A stretch of 59,845 bases of DNA. Origin: Barnesiella sp. (GTDB lineage: Bacteria; Bacteroidota; Bacteroidia; Bacteroidales; Muribaculaceae). Location: positions 11,764 through 71,608 of the forward strand of contig JAAVEW010000021.1 of the NCBI GenBank assembly GCA_014801075.1, read 5' to 3'. Every line of letters begins with the position of its first letter. Position 1 is the first letter of the stretch. The notes beneath the pieces are model-generated. The model did not search any database, was not told the DNA's origin, and saw only the letters and a program-made list of their open reading frames with translations. The translations under genes and the position numbers were made by a program. Of the stretch, positions 49,191 to 58,328 are shown one piece after another.

Positions 49191-51027
49191 TGCTGATAAT
49201 TGTATTTGATGTTAACATTCTTTCCTCAAGATATTTGCGCTGAGGAGATATTTGGCCCGTAAGATACTTCTCCATCACGAGCGAACCGATAGGCACACCG
49301 TAAGTGGCACCGAAACCTGCATTCTCGACATACACGCATATCGCGATTTTAGGATCGTTGTAGGGCGCGAAACCGATAAATGCCGAGTGGTCCTTGCCGT
49401 GGGGATTCTGTGCGGTACCTGTCTTGCCGCACACCTCTATGTCGGGGAGCGCTGCGAGTCGGCACGTACCGCCGGTGACGGCCATGCGCATACCTTCGGC
49501 AATAGCAGGGTAATATTGCGGGTCGACGGTGGGATAGCGCTTCTCGGTGTACTGACTTTCAAGAAGTGTGTCCTGCACCTCCTTGACTACGTGGGGGGTG
49601 ATGAACCATCCGCGGTTGGCCACCGTGGCGCAGAGGTTGGCTATCTGCAGCGGGGTGGCGAGCACCTCACCCTGGCCTATGGCGATTGAAATGATGGTGT
49701 TGGCGCTCCAGTGGTTCTCGCCGTATCGGTCGTTGTAGAACTGTGCGTTGGGGAGGAAGCCGCGGCTCTCGCTCGGCATGTCCACGCCGAGCTTATATCC
49801 GTAGCCCATGCTTACGAGGTGTTTTTTCCACACTTCAAATGCGTTGGCAACCGAACCGTATTTCGAGCGTCGGTTGTCGAGCATGTTTTTGAGACCCCAG
49901 CAGAAGAAGCCGTTGCACGATGTCTGCAACGCCGGTTTCAGCGGCAGTGGTGACGGATGGCCGTGGCAACCTACACGCAGTCCGCCGTTGATATAGCCGT
50001 GATAGCAGGGGTAGGTGGTCTGCAGATTGATTACTCCTTCGTTGAGAAGTATCAGGCCCTGCGTGGGCTTGAAGGTAGAGCCGGGAGGATAGGCCGCCAT
50101 GAGCGCTCGGTCGAAGAGCGGTTTGTAGGGGTCATCCTTCAGCAGGTTGTAGTTCTCGCCGCGCTGTCGGCCTATGAGCATCGTGGGGTCGTAGGTGGGG
50201 CTTGATACCATGCAAAGTATCTCGCCCGTAGAGGGTTCGATGGCTACTACGGCGCCGATTTTGTTGACCATCAGGCTCTCGGCATATTCCTGAAGCTTGA
50301 TGTCGAGGCTCAGTGTAAGGTTGCGTCCCGCAATGCCGGGAATATCCTCGGCGCCATCCTTGTAGCGGCCCTGTATGCGGCCGTGGGCGTCGCGTATAAG
50401 TATCTCCTTGCCCTTGAATCCGCGCAGGTGGTGGTCGTAGCTCTTCTCGATGCCGAGGTCACCGCAGTAGTCGCCGCGCTCGTAGTAGGGGTCTTTCTTG
50501 ATGTCGTTTTGGTTTACCTCGCGTATGTTGCCGAGCACGTTGGCTGCCGAGCGGTGGTTGTATTCACGGAGTATGCGTTTCTGAATGAAGAAGCCGGGGA
50601 AACGGTAAAGTTTCTCCTGCAGTCGTCCGTAGTCCTGCGCCCCGAGCTGAGTGAGGAATGTCTGCGGGGTATATGAGGAATAGCCGGCCGACTTCTTCAT
50701 GTCGGCCATGCGCTTGTCGAATTGTTCGCGGGTAATGTTCAGCGTGTTGCAGAGGTCGACGGTGTCAAACGGCTGCACGTCGCGTGGTATCATCATCACG
50801 TCGTAGGCCGGCTGGTTGTACACCACGAGCTCGCCGTTGCGGTCATAGATAAGTCCGCGCGAGGGGTAGACTGTCTTTTTCAGGAATGCGTTGTTGTCGG
50901 CCGAGTCCTTGTATTTGTCGTCATCGAGCTGTATGGCATAAAGCCTTGCGATATATATGATTACGATAAGTATGATAAACGATGCGACGACATATTTGCG
51001 TTTTTCAAGTTTATAGTCTTTTCTCAT
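49171..51027 (-). CDS. mrdA: Penicillin-binding protein 2 (elongasome transpeptidase)
   Basis: 618 aa. An N-terminal TM anchor (YVVASFIILIVIIYIARLYAIQL) is followed by a PBP dimerisation domain (SRGLIYDRNGELVVYN) and a transpeptidase with active-site SxxK as STFK in YPPGSTFKP (about residue 314), SxN as SCN (about 369) and KTG in CGKTGTAQNP (about 532). Cross-links peptidoglycan during lateral growth; partner of RodA. Overlaps both mreD (17 bp) and rodA (20 bp). Confidence 0.96.
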   Translation of the reverse strand: MRKDYKLEKRKYVVASFIILIVIIYIARLYAIQLDDDKYKDSADNNAFLKKTVYPSRGLIYDRNGELVVYNQPAYDVMMIPRDVQPFDTVDLCNTLNITREQFDKRMADMKKSAGYSSYTPQTFLTQLGAQDYGRLQEKLYRFPGFFIQKRILREYNHRSAANVLGNIREVNQNDIKKDPYYERGDYCGDLGIEKSYDHHLRGFKGKEILIRDAHGRIQGRYKDGAEDIPGIAGRNLTLSLDIKLQEYAESLMVNKIGAVVAIEPSTGEILCMVSSPTYDPTMLIGRQRGENYNLLKDDPYKPLFDRALMAAYPPGSTFKPTQGLILLNEGVINLQTTYPCYHGYINGGLRVGCHGHPSPLPLKPALQTSCNGFFCWGLKNMLDNRRSKYGSVANAFEVWKKHLVSMGYGYKLGVDMPSESRGFLPNAQFYNDRYGENHWSANTIISIAIGQGEVLATPLQIANLCATVANRGWFITPHVVKEVQDTLLESQYTEKRYPTVDPQYYPAIAEGMRMAVTGGTCRLAALPDIEVCGKTGTAQNPHGKDHSAFIGFAPYNDPKIAICVYVENAGFGATYGVPIGSLVMEKYLTGQISPQRKYLEERMLTSNTIISSGVKKH

Positions 51028-51532
51028 TTCGTCGGAATGTTAAAGAGTCTATCGCAATAATTATGATAAAAGTCAGAAGTGCGCTCGATGCTATCTTTAT
51101 GAGCAGGCGCATGGGATTGAACAGTGAGAATGACTCAATCATGAAGAACAGTGCGCAGTATATCAGCGAAATGGAGAATACGTATTTCAGATACACCGCC
51201 ACGCCTAATGACCGGAACGACGGCATAGGCATCGACATCTCCTCTTCGCGGGGGAAGTAGAGTCTGAGTACCGGTCGGCGTAGCACGCCGAGAAGCGTGC
51301 AGGCCAGGGAGTTCATGCCCTGAGTGTCGGAGAATATATCGATGGTGAGGCCCAGCAGGAACGAGACGGTCAGCACCCAGTTGGTGCTCATCGTCATGGG
51401 CAGTTTGATGATGAGATAGATGAATACCAGAGGCACGGCATAGCCGAACAGGCAGATGTGGTTGAACACAATTACCTGTGCCAACACCATCAATACGTAT
51501 AATATTACAAATTGTAACGCTGTCTTTACCAT
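51011..51532 (-). CDS. mreD: Rod shape-determining protein MreD
   Basis: 173-aa membrane protein with about five hydrophobic segments (ALQFVILYVLMVLAQVIVFNHICLFGYAVPLVFIYLIIKLP at the start). Identified mainly by size, topology and position between mreC (6 nt upstream) and mrdA (17-bp overlap). Part of the MreBCD elongasome scaffold. Confidence 0.9.
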   Translation of the reverse strand: MVKTALQFVILYVLMVLAQVIVFNHICLFGYAVPLVFIYLIIKLPMTMSTNWVLTVSFLLGLTIDIFSDTQGMNSLACTLLGVLRRPVLRLYFPREEEMSMPMPSFRSLGVAVYLKYVFSISLIYCALFFMIESFSLFNPMRLLIKIASSALLTFIIIIAIDSLTFRRNEKRL

Positions 51533-51538
51533 CGGGTA

Positions 51539-52402
51539 TTAAAATTTGGTTTTGGCAGTTTCTTCATCGTTCTCAACTTCGACCTGTTTTATCTCTTCTC
51601 CGAGGTCGCTTGAGATTACTCTTACGGTGGAGAGTCGGGAGAAATTGGTTACCAACTTCACGCGCAGGGTGTAGAAGTTGTCGTCAATGGTCTTTTCAGT
51701 ACCCACAACCACGCCTACTGGAATACCTTCGGGGAACATGGCCGAGTAACCGCTCGTGATGACGGTGTCACCGGGCTGGTAGACAGTGTGGCGCGGCAGC
51801 TCCTCAAGCAGTGCTGCCTGCGGGTCTTTGCCGTCCCATACGAGCGAACCGAAAGCATCGTTGCCCTTCACTTTGCACGAGAGGCGGAAGTTGGGGTTGA
51901 GCAGCGAAATCAATCGCGAGTAGTGTTCGCCCACGATATTGACCACGCCCACGATACCGTTCTGGTCAACTACGCCCATTTCAGGACGAATACCGTCCTT
52001 CGAGCCCTTGTTGATGGTGATATAGTTATAGGGCTTGTGGATGCTGTTGTTAATCACCGAGGCGATGATAAATCGGTAGGGTAGAAGCGGTTCCGGCAGC
52101 GTCATGGTGTCGGAGTAGTATTTCTCCTTGTAGAGCTGCAGCTCGGCTTTCAGTCCTATCACCTCCTCTTCGAGTCGGGCGTTCTGTATCTGAAGTTCTT
52201 CGTTGGTTTCACGCAGATTGAAATACGACGTGATATTATGCGACATGTCGTATATGCCCGCCGAGAACCGGCCCGCCGACGTCATGTAGATATGATGCTG
52301 GTAGGGATTCTTGTCAAACAGGAATATACAACTCACAATCACATAGAAGAGAAATACAAACCATGTGCTGTGTCTTACGAAGAAATCAAATAGATTGCGC
52401 AC
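51539..52402 (-). CDS. mreC: Rod shape-determining protein MreC
   Basis: 287 aa. One N-terminal TM (about residues 13-30), a coiled coil (NLRETNEELQIQNARLEEEVIGLKAEL, about 60-88) and a periplasmic beta domain with the conserved GVVNIVGEHYSRLISLLNPNFRLSCKV and GDTVITSGYSAMFPEGIPVG blocks. Links MreB to PBP2/RodA. The C-terminal 20 residues are acidic. It lies 145 nt after mreB, with a hairpin between. Confidence 0.95.
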   Translation of the reverse strand: MRNLFDFFVRHSTWFVFLFYVIVSCIFLFDKNPYQHHIYMTSAGRFSAGIYDMSHNITSYFNLRETNEELQIQNARLEEEVIGLKAELQLYKEKYYSDTMTLPEPLLPYRFIIASVINNSIHKPYNYITINKGSKDGIRPEMGVVDQNGIVGVVNIVGEHYSRLISLLNPNFRLSCKVKGNDAFGSLVWDGKDPQAALLEELPRHTVYQPGDTVITSGYSAMFPEGIPVGVVVGTEKTIDDNFYTLRVKLVTNFSRLSTVRVISSDLGEEIKQVEVENDEETAKTKF

Positions 52403-52547
52403 TTAATAGCGTGTTGACTGCTTGATTAACAAATGAATAAATATCAACGACTTTCACATACAGGGGCGCGCAATCGCTGCACGTCCCTGCATGTAGGGGT
52501 CGTAATTTTCCCTCAACTGATAAGTCTCTCTTCGGTGAAGAGCGCGC
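52403..52547. other. mreB-mreC intergenic spacer with paired hairpins
   Basis: 145 bp in an otherwise tightly packed operon. Besides the hairpin at the mreB stop (52519-52552) it has a second imperfect stem, AGGGGCG / CGTCCCT with inner GCA/TGC, at about 52463-52489. Confidence 0.55.
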
Positions 52548-52552
52548 TTATC
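52519..52552 (-). terminator. Hairpin overlapping the mreB stop codon (attenuator-like)
   Basis: GATAAG (52519-52524) / CTTATC (52547-52552) outside and CTCTTC (52528-52533) / GAAGAG (52537-52542) inside, with a GGT loop. The TAA of mreB (52548-52550) lies in one arm. No proper T tract follows, so partial termination or RNA processing is more likely than full stop. Confidence 0.5.
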
Positions 52553-53567
52553 GGATAAGGAATGAGAAGTGGTCGATGTTCTTGAGCGCAACGCCTGTAC
52601 CCTTGGCCACTGCGAGCAGAGGCTCGTCGGCAACGTGGAACTGGATACCGATTTTGTCGGTCAGACGCTTGTCGAGACCGCGGAGCAATGCACCGCCGCC
52701 GGCCAGCCAGATACCGTTGTGCACGATGTCGGCATAGAGTTCGGGGGGAGTCTGCTCAAGCGCGCTGAGCACGGCAGCCTCGATTTTTGATATTGACTTC
52801 TCGATGCAGTGCGAAATCTCCTGATACGAAACGGGAATTTCCATCGGGAGTGCTGTCATCTGGTTGGGACCGTGTACAATGAAGTCCTCCGGCGGATTTT
52901 CGAGTTCGGTGAGAGCGGAGCCGACGTGCATCTTGATTTGCTCGGCTGTGCGCACGCCTACCTTGACATTGTGGGCGCGACGCATGTGGCCCTGGATGTC
53001 GTCGGTGAGGTCGTCACCTGCAATCTGGATACTCTTGTTTGACACGATGCCGCCGAGTGATATTACGGCAATCTCGGTAGTACCGCCGCCTATGTCGACA
53101 ATCATGTTGCCTTCGGGGGCAGCTACGTCAAGACCGATACCGAGGGCGGCTGCCATCGGCTCGTATATCATGTAGACATCGCGGCCGTTGGCATGCTCCG
53201 AGGAGTCACGCACGGCGCGGATTTCCACCTCGGTAGAGCCGGAGGGGATACCTACGACCATACGCAGCGAGGGTGAGAACCAGTTGTTCTTGGAACTTGC
53301 TTTCTTCACGAGACCGCGTATCATGAGTTCCGCGGCGTTGAAGTCGGCAATCACACCTTTGCGCAGAGGGCGCACGGTGCGGATGTTCTCAGGCTCCTTG
53401 CCTTCCATCTGCTGGGCCTCCTTACCGACAGCTATGAGCTTGTCGGTGCGGCGGTCGAGAGCAACGATAGAGGGCTCGTCGATAACGATTTTATCGTTGT
53501 GTATTATGATTGTATTGGCCGTGCCGAGGTCAATGGCAATCTCTTTTGTGAGGCTGAATAATCTCAT
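52548..53567 (-). CDS. mreB: Actin-like rod shape-determining protein MreB
   Basis: 339-aa cytoplasmic ATP-binding filament protein that positions the elongasome. Actin-fold motifs are AIDLGTANTII (phosphate 1), MIVDIGGGTTEIAVISLGGIV (phosphate 2) and IWLAGGGALLRGL (adenosine). An amphipathic start (MRLFSLTKEIAIDLG) suits membrane binding. Starts 33 nt after purH. Followed by a stop-codon hairpin and mreC. Confidence 0.97.
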   Translation of the reverse strand: MRLFSLTKEIAIDLGTANTIIIHNDKIVIDEPSIVALDRRTDKLIAVGKEAQQMEGKEPENIRTVRPLRKGVIADFNAAELMIRGLVKKASSKNNWFSPSLRMVVGIPSGSTEVEIRAVRDSSEHANGRDVYMIYEPMAAALGIGLDVAAPEGNMIVDIGGGTTEIAVISLGGIVSNKSIQIAGDDLTDDIQGHMRRAHNVKVGVRTAEQIKMHVGSALTELENPPEDFIVHGPNQMTALPMEIPVSYQEISHCIEKSISKIEAAVLSALEQTPPELYADIVHNGIWLAGGGALLRGLDKRLTDKIGIQFHVADEPLLAVAKGTGVALKNIDHFSFLIR

Positions 53568-53600
53568 TATATATATAACGTTGTTGTGGTTGTTTCTGTC

Positions 53601-55127
53601 TTAGTGCTTGAAGTGGCGGATGCCGGTAGTCACCATTGCCATGTCGTGGGCATCGCAATATTCTACAGAGTCATTGTCACGGATAGAACCTCCGGGGTGG
53701 ATTACTGCGGTGATGCCTGCTTCGTTGGCAATCTCCACACAGTCAGCAAAGGGGAAGAATGCATCCGATGCCATAACAGCTCCGTGGAGGTCAAAGCCGA
53801 ATGAATGGGCCTTGGCAATAGCCTGGCGCAGAGCATCAACGCGTGAGGTCTGGCCGATACCGCTTGCGTAGAGCTGACCGTTCTTGGCGAGCACAATGGC
53901 GTTGCTCTTCGACTGTTTCACAATCTTGTTGGCGAAGAGAAGGTCTGCTACCTGTTCGGCGGTGGGAGCTTTCTTGGTCACGGTTTTGAGCATATCGGGA
54001 GTCTCTACTGCAGTGTCGCGGTCCTGAACGAGAGCGCCGTTGAGCGCCGAACGGAACTGACGGCTGCGGGGAGCTACCTGTTTCTGCACGAGGATGATAC
54101 GGTTTTTCTTCTGCTCGAGAACTGCGAGCGCGCCCTCGGTGTAGGCCGGAGCGATGATTACTTCAAAGAAGATTTTGTTGATTTCCTCGGCAACGTTTTC
54201 GTCGATTTCAGCATTGCAGATGAGTACGCCGCCAAATGCCGATACGGGGTCGCCGGCAAGTGCGTCGGTCCATGCCTGCATTACGGTAGGACGGGTTGCT
54301 ACGCCGCAAGCGTTGTTGTGCTTGAGGATGGCAAATGTTGTTTCAGCACCGAACTCGGCGATGAGCTGAGTGGCAGCGTCGATGTCGAGGAGGTTGTTGT
54401 AAGAAATTTCCTTGCCGTGGAGCTGGTCGAACATAGCGTTAAGGTCGCCGTAGAAGAAGCCCTTCTGGTGGGGGTTCTCGCCGTAGCGCATTGCGCGCTG
54501 ACCGTTGATAGCTATGCGGAGATCGTCGGCGTCAGCGCCTGCGAAGTAGTTGTAGATAGCTGAGTCATAACCCGATGATACGGCGAAAGCCTCTTTGGCA
54601 AACCAGCGGCGCTGCTCCAGTGTAGAGTTGGCGCCTGATGCTTTGAGCATATCGGCGAGGGGTGCGTACTGGTCTTTCGATGCTACGATGACTACGTCGT
54701 TGTAGTTCTTGGCTGCACCGCGTATGAGCGATATGCCGCCTATATCTATCTTTTCGATGATGTCCTCGTCCGACGCGCCCGATGCTACTGTAGCTTCGAA
54801 GGGGTAGAGGTCGACGATGACAAGGTCGATTTCGGGAATTTCATACTGTGCTATCTGCTGACGGTCACCTTCGTTGTCGCGACGGTTGAGAATGCCGCCG
54901 AAAACTTTGGGGTGAAGTGTCTTGACACGGCCTCCGAGGATTGAGGGATAACCTGTAAGGTCCTCTACTGCCTCGCAGTTGTAACCAAGACTCTCGATAA
55001 ACGATTTGGTACCTCCTGTGGAAAGAAATTTAACGCCTTCGGCGTTCAACAAACTTAGAATTTCATCCAGACCATCCTTGTGGAACACTGATACAAGGGC
55101 GGTTTTAATCTTTTTTACGTCAGACAT
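53601..55127 (-). CDS. purH: Bifunctional AICAR transformylase / IMP cyclohydrolase
   Basis: 508-aa enzyme of the last two steps of purine synthesis. The N-terminal MGS-like IMP cyclohydrolase domain has VKFLSTGGTKSFI and ILGGRVKTLHPKVFGGIL. The C-terminal AICARFT domain has AILKHNNACGVA (catalytic Lys-His region) and VMASDAFFPFADCVEIA. First gene of the operon running into mreBCD, a Bacteroidota gene order. A TAAATTTG box 35 nt upstream is the likely promoter. Confidence 0.97.
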   Translation of the reverse strand: MSDVKKIKTALVSVFHKDGLDEILSLLNAEGVKFLSTGGTKSFIESLGYNCEAVEDLTGYPSILGGRVKTLHPKVFGGILNRRDNEGDRQQIAQYEIPEIDLVIVDLYPFEATVASGASDEDIIEKIDIGGISLIRGAAKNYNDVVIVASKDQYAPLADMLKASGANSTLEQRRWFAKEAFAVSSGYDSAIYNYFAGADADDLRIAINGQRAMRYGENPHQKGFFYGDLNAMFDQLHGKEISYNNLLDIDAATQLIAEFGAETTFAILKHNNACGVATRPTVMQAWTDALAGDPVSAFGGVLICNAEIDENVAEEINKIFFEVIIAPAYTEGALAVLEQKKNRIILVQKQVAPRSRQFRSALNGALVQDRDTAVETPDMLKTVTKKAPTAEQVADLLFANKIVKQSKSNAIVLAKNGQLYASGIGQTSRVDALRQAIAKAHSFGFDLHGAVMASDAFFPFADCVEIANEAGITAVIHPGGSIRDNDSVEYCDAHDMAMVTTGIRHFKH

Positions 55128-55161
55128 ATTGGCTCTTTTGTGGTTCGTATAATTTAATGTG

Positions 55162-55169
55162 CAAATTTA
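55162..55169 (-). promoter_or_regulatory. Candidate -7 box of the purH-mre operon
   Basis: Minus-strand TAAATTTG matches TAnnTTTG, about 35 nt before the purH ATG. The -33 region lacks a well-spaced TTG. Confidence 0.5.
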
Positions 55170-55265
55170 AATATTTTTTTTCACATAATACCTCTATTTT
55201 TAATCTTTTACTAAACAGATTTTGCAGATAAATGTTAAATATATATACATTAAATAAATTTCATC

Positions 55266-55769
55266 ATGAAAAAGATAGGTATTTTCTACGGATCCACTAC
55301 CGGTTCGACCAAAGCGGTAGCTTATAAATTGGCTAAACTTCTCAATGTGGAAGAAGCTGACGTTCATGAGGTTGCTTCTGTAGCTCCCTCGGCATTGGGT
55401 AATTACGATGTGCTGATTTTCGGCACTTCGACATGGGGTTCCGGCGACCTGCAGGAGGACTGGTATGATTTTGTCGACGGCGCTGCCGCTCTCGACCTCC
55501 GGGGCAAGACAATTGCTCTCTTCGGCTGCGGCGACGAGACCATGAGCGATACTTTCTGCTCGGCTGTCGGTAAATTGTATGAAAAATTCAAATCGACCGG
55601 CGCTGAGTTTGTCGGTGCTTTTGATGTCGACGGTTACTCGTTCAATCATTCCGACGCTGAAGTCGACGGCCGCTATGTAGGCCTGCTCCTCGACGAGGTG
55701 AACCATCCTGAATACACTGACCTCCGTCTCCGCAAATGGGCTACCGAGGTTACCGAAGCTATAAAATAA
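55266..55769 (+). CDS. fldA: Flavodoxin
   Basis: 167-aa FMN electron carrier. The FMN phosphate loop is GSTTGSTKAVA (about residues 9-19). TWGSGDLQEDWYDF carries the Trp that stacks on the isoalloxazine, and the second FMN loop is FGCGDETMSDTFC. Length and the ~20-residue loop (about 117-137) mark a long-chain flavodoxin. Monocistronic, divergent from purH, with a bidirectional terminator behind it. Confidence 0.96.
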   Translation: MKKIGIFYGSTTGSTKAVAYKLAKLLNVEEADVHEVASVAPSALGNYDVLIFGTSTWGSGDLQEDWYDFVDGAAALDLRGKTIALFGCGDETMSDTFCSAVGKLYEKFKSTGAEFVGAFDVDGYSFNHSDAEVDGRYVGLLLDEVNHPEYTDLRLRKWATEVTEAIK

Positions 55770-55795
55770 AGGCTATAAAATAATGATATACATAT

Positions 55796-55839
55796 AGTTC
55801 GCTTGTCCGTTAGGTAAATCCCTTCCGGACAGGCGAACT
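55796..55839. terminator. Bidirectional terminator between fldA and ogt
   Basis: 14-bp stem AGTTCGCTTGTCCG (55796-55809) / CGGACAGGCGAACT (55826-55839) with one G-U, between convergent genes ending at 55769 and 55846. Confidence 0.85.
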
Positions 55840-55845
55840 GTATAT

Positions 55846-56367
55846 CTACTCGACTTTCTTTTCAGTATGCGTCTCTAATTCTAAAAGGAACTTTTTGGCT
55901 GTCAGTCCGCCGCCATATCCGGTCATGGAGCCGTTGCTTCCTATCACTCTGTGGCACGGCACAATGATTGAAACGGGATTGATGGCATTGGCTGCGGCAA
56001 CAGCCCGCACGGCCTTCGGATTCCCTACGCGACGGGCCAGTTCGGCGTACGATATTGTAGCACCGTAGGGGATGCGGGTCAATTCGGTTCTTACTGTCTG
56101 TTGAAACTCTGTCCCGACAAACATGAGCGGCATGTCAAATGTGCGTCGCTCTCCTCGGAAATATTCGTCAAGTTGCCTTATTGTCAACTCTATAACGGGT
56201 GTGACACAATCGTGATATTCAGCACAGATATATCGCTTGATATGTCGGTCAACCGCCTCACGATGCCCCTCTGCCACCCAGTCGCAAAGGCACAATTTTC
56301 CCTCGTATTCCCCCAGAATCAATTCTCCGGCGGCCGACTCATATCGTGCTACATTTATATTCTTCAT
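55846..56367 (-). CDS. ogt: Methylated-DNA-protein-cysteine methyltransferase
   Basis: 173-aa suicide DNA-repair protein moving the O6-methyl group of guanine to its own Cys. The active site is IIVPCHRVIGSNGSMTGYGGGLTAK (about residues 137-161), with the PCHRV acceptor Cys. The DNA-recognition helix region is ARRVGNPKAVRAVAAANAINP. An N-terminal ribonuclease-like domain covers about residues 1-80. The promoter is TTTG-N20-TAATTTTA upstream, and a 7-bp inverted repeat lies in its leader. Confidence 0.95.
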   Translation of the reverse strand: MKNINVARYESAAGELILGEYEGKLCLCDWVAEGHREAVDRHIKRYICAEYHDCVTPVIELTIRQLDEYFRGERRTFDMPLMFVGTEFQQTVRTELTRIPYGATISYAELARRVGNPKAVRAVAAANAINPVSIIVPCHRVIGSNGSMTGYGGGLTAKKFLLELETHTEKKVE

Positions 56368-56420
56368 ACTATATTAATATTGAATTTTGCGTTAATGTGA
56401 ATCACAGTGCTTGGTATTAA

Positions 56421-56441
56421 TGACCGCGTCATTTGCGGTCA
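56421..56441. promoter_or_regulatory. Inverted repeat in the ogt leader
   Basis: TGACCGC (56421-56427) / GCGGTCA (56435-56441) with 7-nt spacing, between the ogt promoter and ATG. Hairpin or operator. Confidence 0.35.
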
Positions 56442-56457
56442 CGTTGAATCTCATCCC

Positions 56458-56489
56458 TAAAATTACGCCAAAATTCTCTAATCTGCAAA
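56458..56489 (-). promoter_or_regulatory. Promoter of ogt
   Basis: Minus strand: TTTG (56489-56486), 20-nt spacer, TAATTTTA (56465-56458), seven of eight -7 positions matching. Confidence 0.55.
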
Positions 56490-56540
56490 ATTTCTCCGCA
56501 CATGCAACTCTCCGTTTTAGTGTAAAAAACGGTTAATTGC

Positions 56541-56571
56541 TTTGTAGGTCAATCTATTTGTCGTATCTTTG
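56541..56571 (+). promoter_or_regulatory. Promoter of the DHH-phosphoesterase / DUF4827 / glmM set
   Basis: TTTG (56541-56544), 19-nt spacer, TATCTTTG (56564-56571): a full consensus match. The transcript start should be near 56578, about 20 nt before the ATG. Confidence 0.85.
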
Positions 56572-56599
56572 TGACTTAAAATAAAATAAAGGAAAAAGT

Positions 56600-57655
56600 A
56601 TGCTCACTCGTTTGGTGGACGAAAAAAATATAAAGGAACTTCGCAAGTTGTTGGAAACGAGCGACAATATAGTGATTACCACTCATATAGCGCCTGACGG
56701 CGACGCCATAGGCAGTTCGCTCGGCATGGCTAATGTGCTTGCCGCTATCGGCAAGACAGTCAAGGTCATTACCCCCGACACTCCTCCGCGCAACCTGACG
56801 TTCCTCCCCGGAGCAAAAGACATCGTGGTGTACACGCGTTACACCGAGTTTGCCGAACAGCTCATCAAGAATGCCGACCTCATTCTGGCGCTCGACTACA
56901 ATGATATAAAGCGCATTGACCGTGTCGGCGACGCCGTGCTCGGCTCCAAGGCAGCCAAGGTGATGATTGACCACCACCTCTTCCCGGGCGACTTTGTCGA
57001 TGTCAAGATTTCCCACCCCGAGGTTTCGTCGACTTCGATGCTCGTGTTCCGTGTGCTCTGCCGACTTGAGCTCTTCCCTTACATCGACAAGAAAGCTGCC
57101 ACGTGTATCTACACCGGTATGATGACCGACACGGGCAACTTCTCTTACAACTCCAACGACCCCGATCTCTACCTCGTCATAAGCGAACTTATCAAAAAAG
57201 GTATCAACAAGGATGCTATATATTCTAAGGTATATAATTCCAACACCGTTGACCGTCTGCGCCTCAATGGTTTTGCCGTAGAGCAGAAGATGAAGGTATA
57301 TGATGAGTACCACGGCGCATTGATAACACTGACGCGCGACGAACTCAATCGATTCCGCTATCAGAAAGGTGACACCGAGAGCCTGGTCAACGTGCCTCTC
57401 ACGGTGCCCGAAATCATATTCTCCGTATTCCTTCGCGAGGAGTCAGATTATATTAAGGTGTCGACCCGTTCGAAAGGGGAGTTCCCAGTCAACAAACTTT
57501 GCGAGGAGCATTTCAACGGCGGCGGTCACAAAAATGCTGCCGGCGGCGAGTTCTTCGGCACTATGGAGGAAGCGGTGGCCCACTTTGAAAAAGTGATTCC
57601 GCAGTATCTGCCGCTCATTGAGGCGCAGGTCGAGCCGAAAGGGAAGAAAAAGTAA
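56600..57655 (+). CDS. DHH/DHHA1 phosphoesterase (NrnA-like)
   Basis: 351 aa. DHH domain metal motifs are THIAPDGDAIGSS (about residues 29-41), ALDYND (about 98-103) and MIDHHLFPG (about 127-135). The C-terminal DHHA1 domain has FNGGGHKNAAGGEF (about 310-323). This fits the NrnA oligoribonuclease / pAp phosphatase family, which degrades 2-5-mer RNA or linear dinucleotides; the exact substrate is not decided by sequence. First of three closely spaced plus-strand genes. Confidence 0.92.
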   Translation: MLTRLVDEKNIKELRKLLETSDNIVITTHIAPDGDAIGSSLGMANVLAAIGKTVKVITPDTPPRNLTFLPGAKDIVVYTRYTEFAEQLIKNADLILALDYNDIKRIDRVGDAVLGSKAAKVMIDHHLFPGDFVDVKISHPEVSSTSMLVFRVLCRLELFPYIDKKAATCIYTGMMTDTGNFSYNSNDPDLYLVISELIKKGINKDAIYSKVYNSNTVDRLRLNGFAVEQKMKVYDEYHGALITLTRDELNRFRYQKGDTESLVNVPLTVPEIIFSVFLREESDYIKVSTRSKGEFPVNKLCEEHFNGGGHKNAAGGEFFGTMEEAVAHFEKVIPQYLPLIEAQVEPKGKKK

Positions 57656-57689
57656 TCCGGTTTAAAAAATTAAAGAATAGACTATCATA

Positions 57690-58265
57690 ATGAAATTATC
57701 ACGACTTTGCTTGATTGCTGCCGCAGGTGTTGCCTCGGCAATGGCGTTCTCGAGTTGCGACGACGGCAAGAGCTATGCCGACCTCCTGACCGAAGAAACG
57801 CACGCGGTCAACTATTTCCTTGCTAATCATCGCGTTGTCAACGAAATTCCTGCCGACACTGTGTTTGAGTACGGCGAGAATGCACCCTATTATCGTATAG
57901 ATGAGGACAGTAACCTCTATATGCAGGTGATAAATCCCGGTACGCCCGACAACAAAGTGTCGTACGACGAACTGATATATTTCCGCTACACCCGCTACAA
58001 TCTCAAGTATTACTTCGAGACCGGCGACCTCGTGGGCAGCGGTAATTCCAACAACCTCAACATTCAGGCTACCTCGTTCCGCTATGGCAACACCTCATTG
58101 TCGTCAGCTTCGGAGTTTGGTATGGGTATCCAGATGCCTCTGAAATATCTCGGCGTTGATTGCGAAGTGAATCTCGTTGTGAAATCGCAGATGGGACCTA
58201 CGTCCGACATGGCCAACGTCGTACCCTTCCTGTTCAATCTCCGCTACTTCCGTCAGCCCTACTAA
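57690..58265 (+). CDS. DUF4827 family lipoprotein
   Basis: 191 aa. MKLSRLCLIAAAGVASAMAFSSC is a lipoprotein signal. The mature DYxSYADLLTEE-type opening (DDGKSYADLLTEETHAVNYFL) and the GTPDNKVSYDELIYFRYTRYNLKYYFETGDL block are those of DUF4827, a Bacteroidales family of unknown function that may adopt an FKBP-like fold. It lies 34 nt after the DHH gene and 63 nt before glmM. Confidence 0.85.
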   Translation: MKLSRLCLIAAAGVASAMAFSSCDDGKSYADLLTEETHAVNYFLANHRVVNEIPADTVFEYGENAPYYRIDEDSNLYMQVINPGTPDNKVSYDELIYFRYTRYNLKYYFETGDLVGSGNSNNLNIQATSFRYGNTSLSSASEFGMGIQMPLKYLGVDCEVNLVVKSQMGPTSDMANVVPFLFNLRYFRQPY

Positions 58266-58328
58266 CTGGCGGCGTCCGTAACGATATACCGATAAAAATT
58301 AGTTATCTATTATAAGATTTATTATAAA

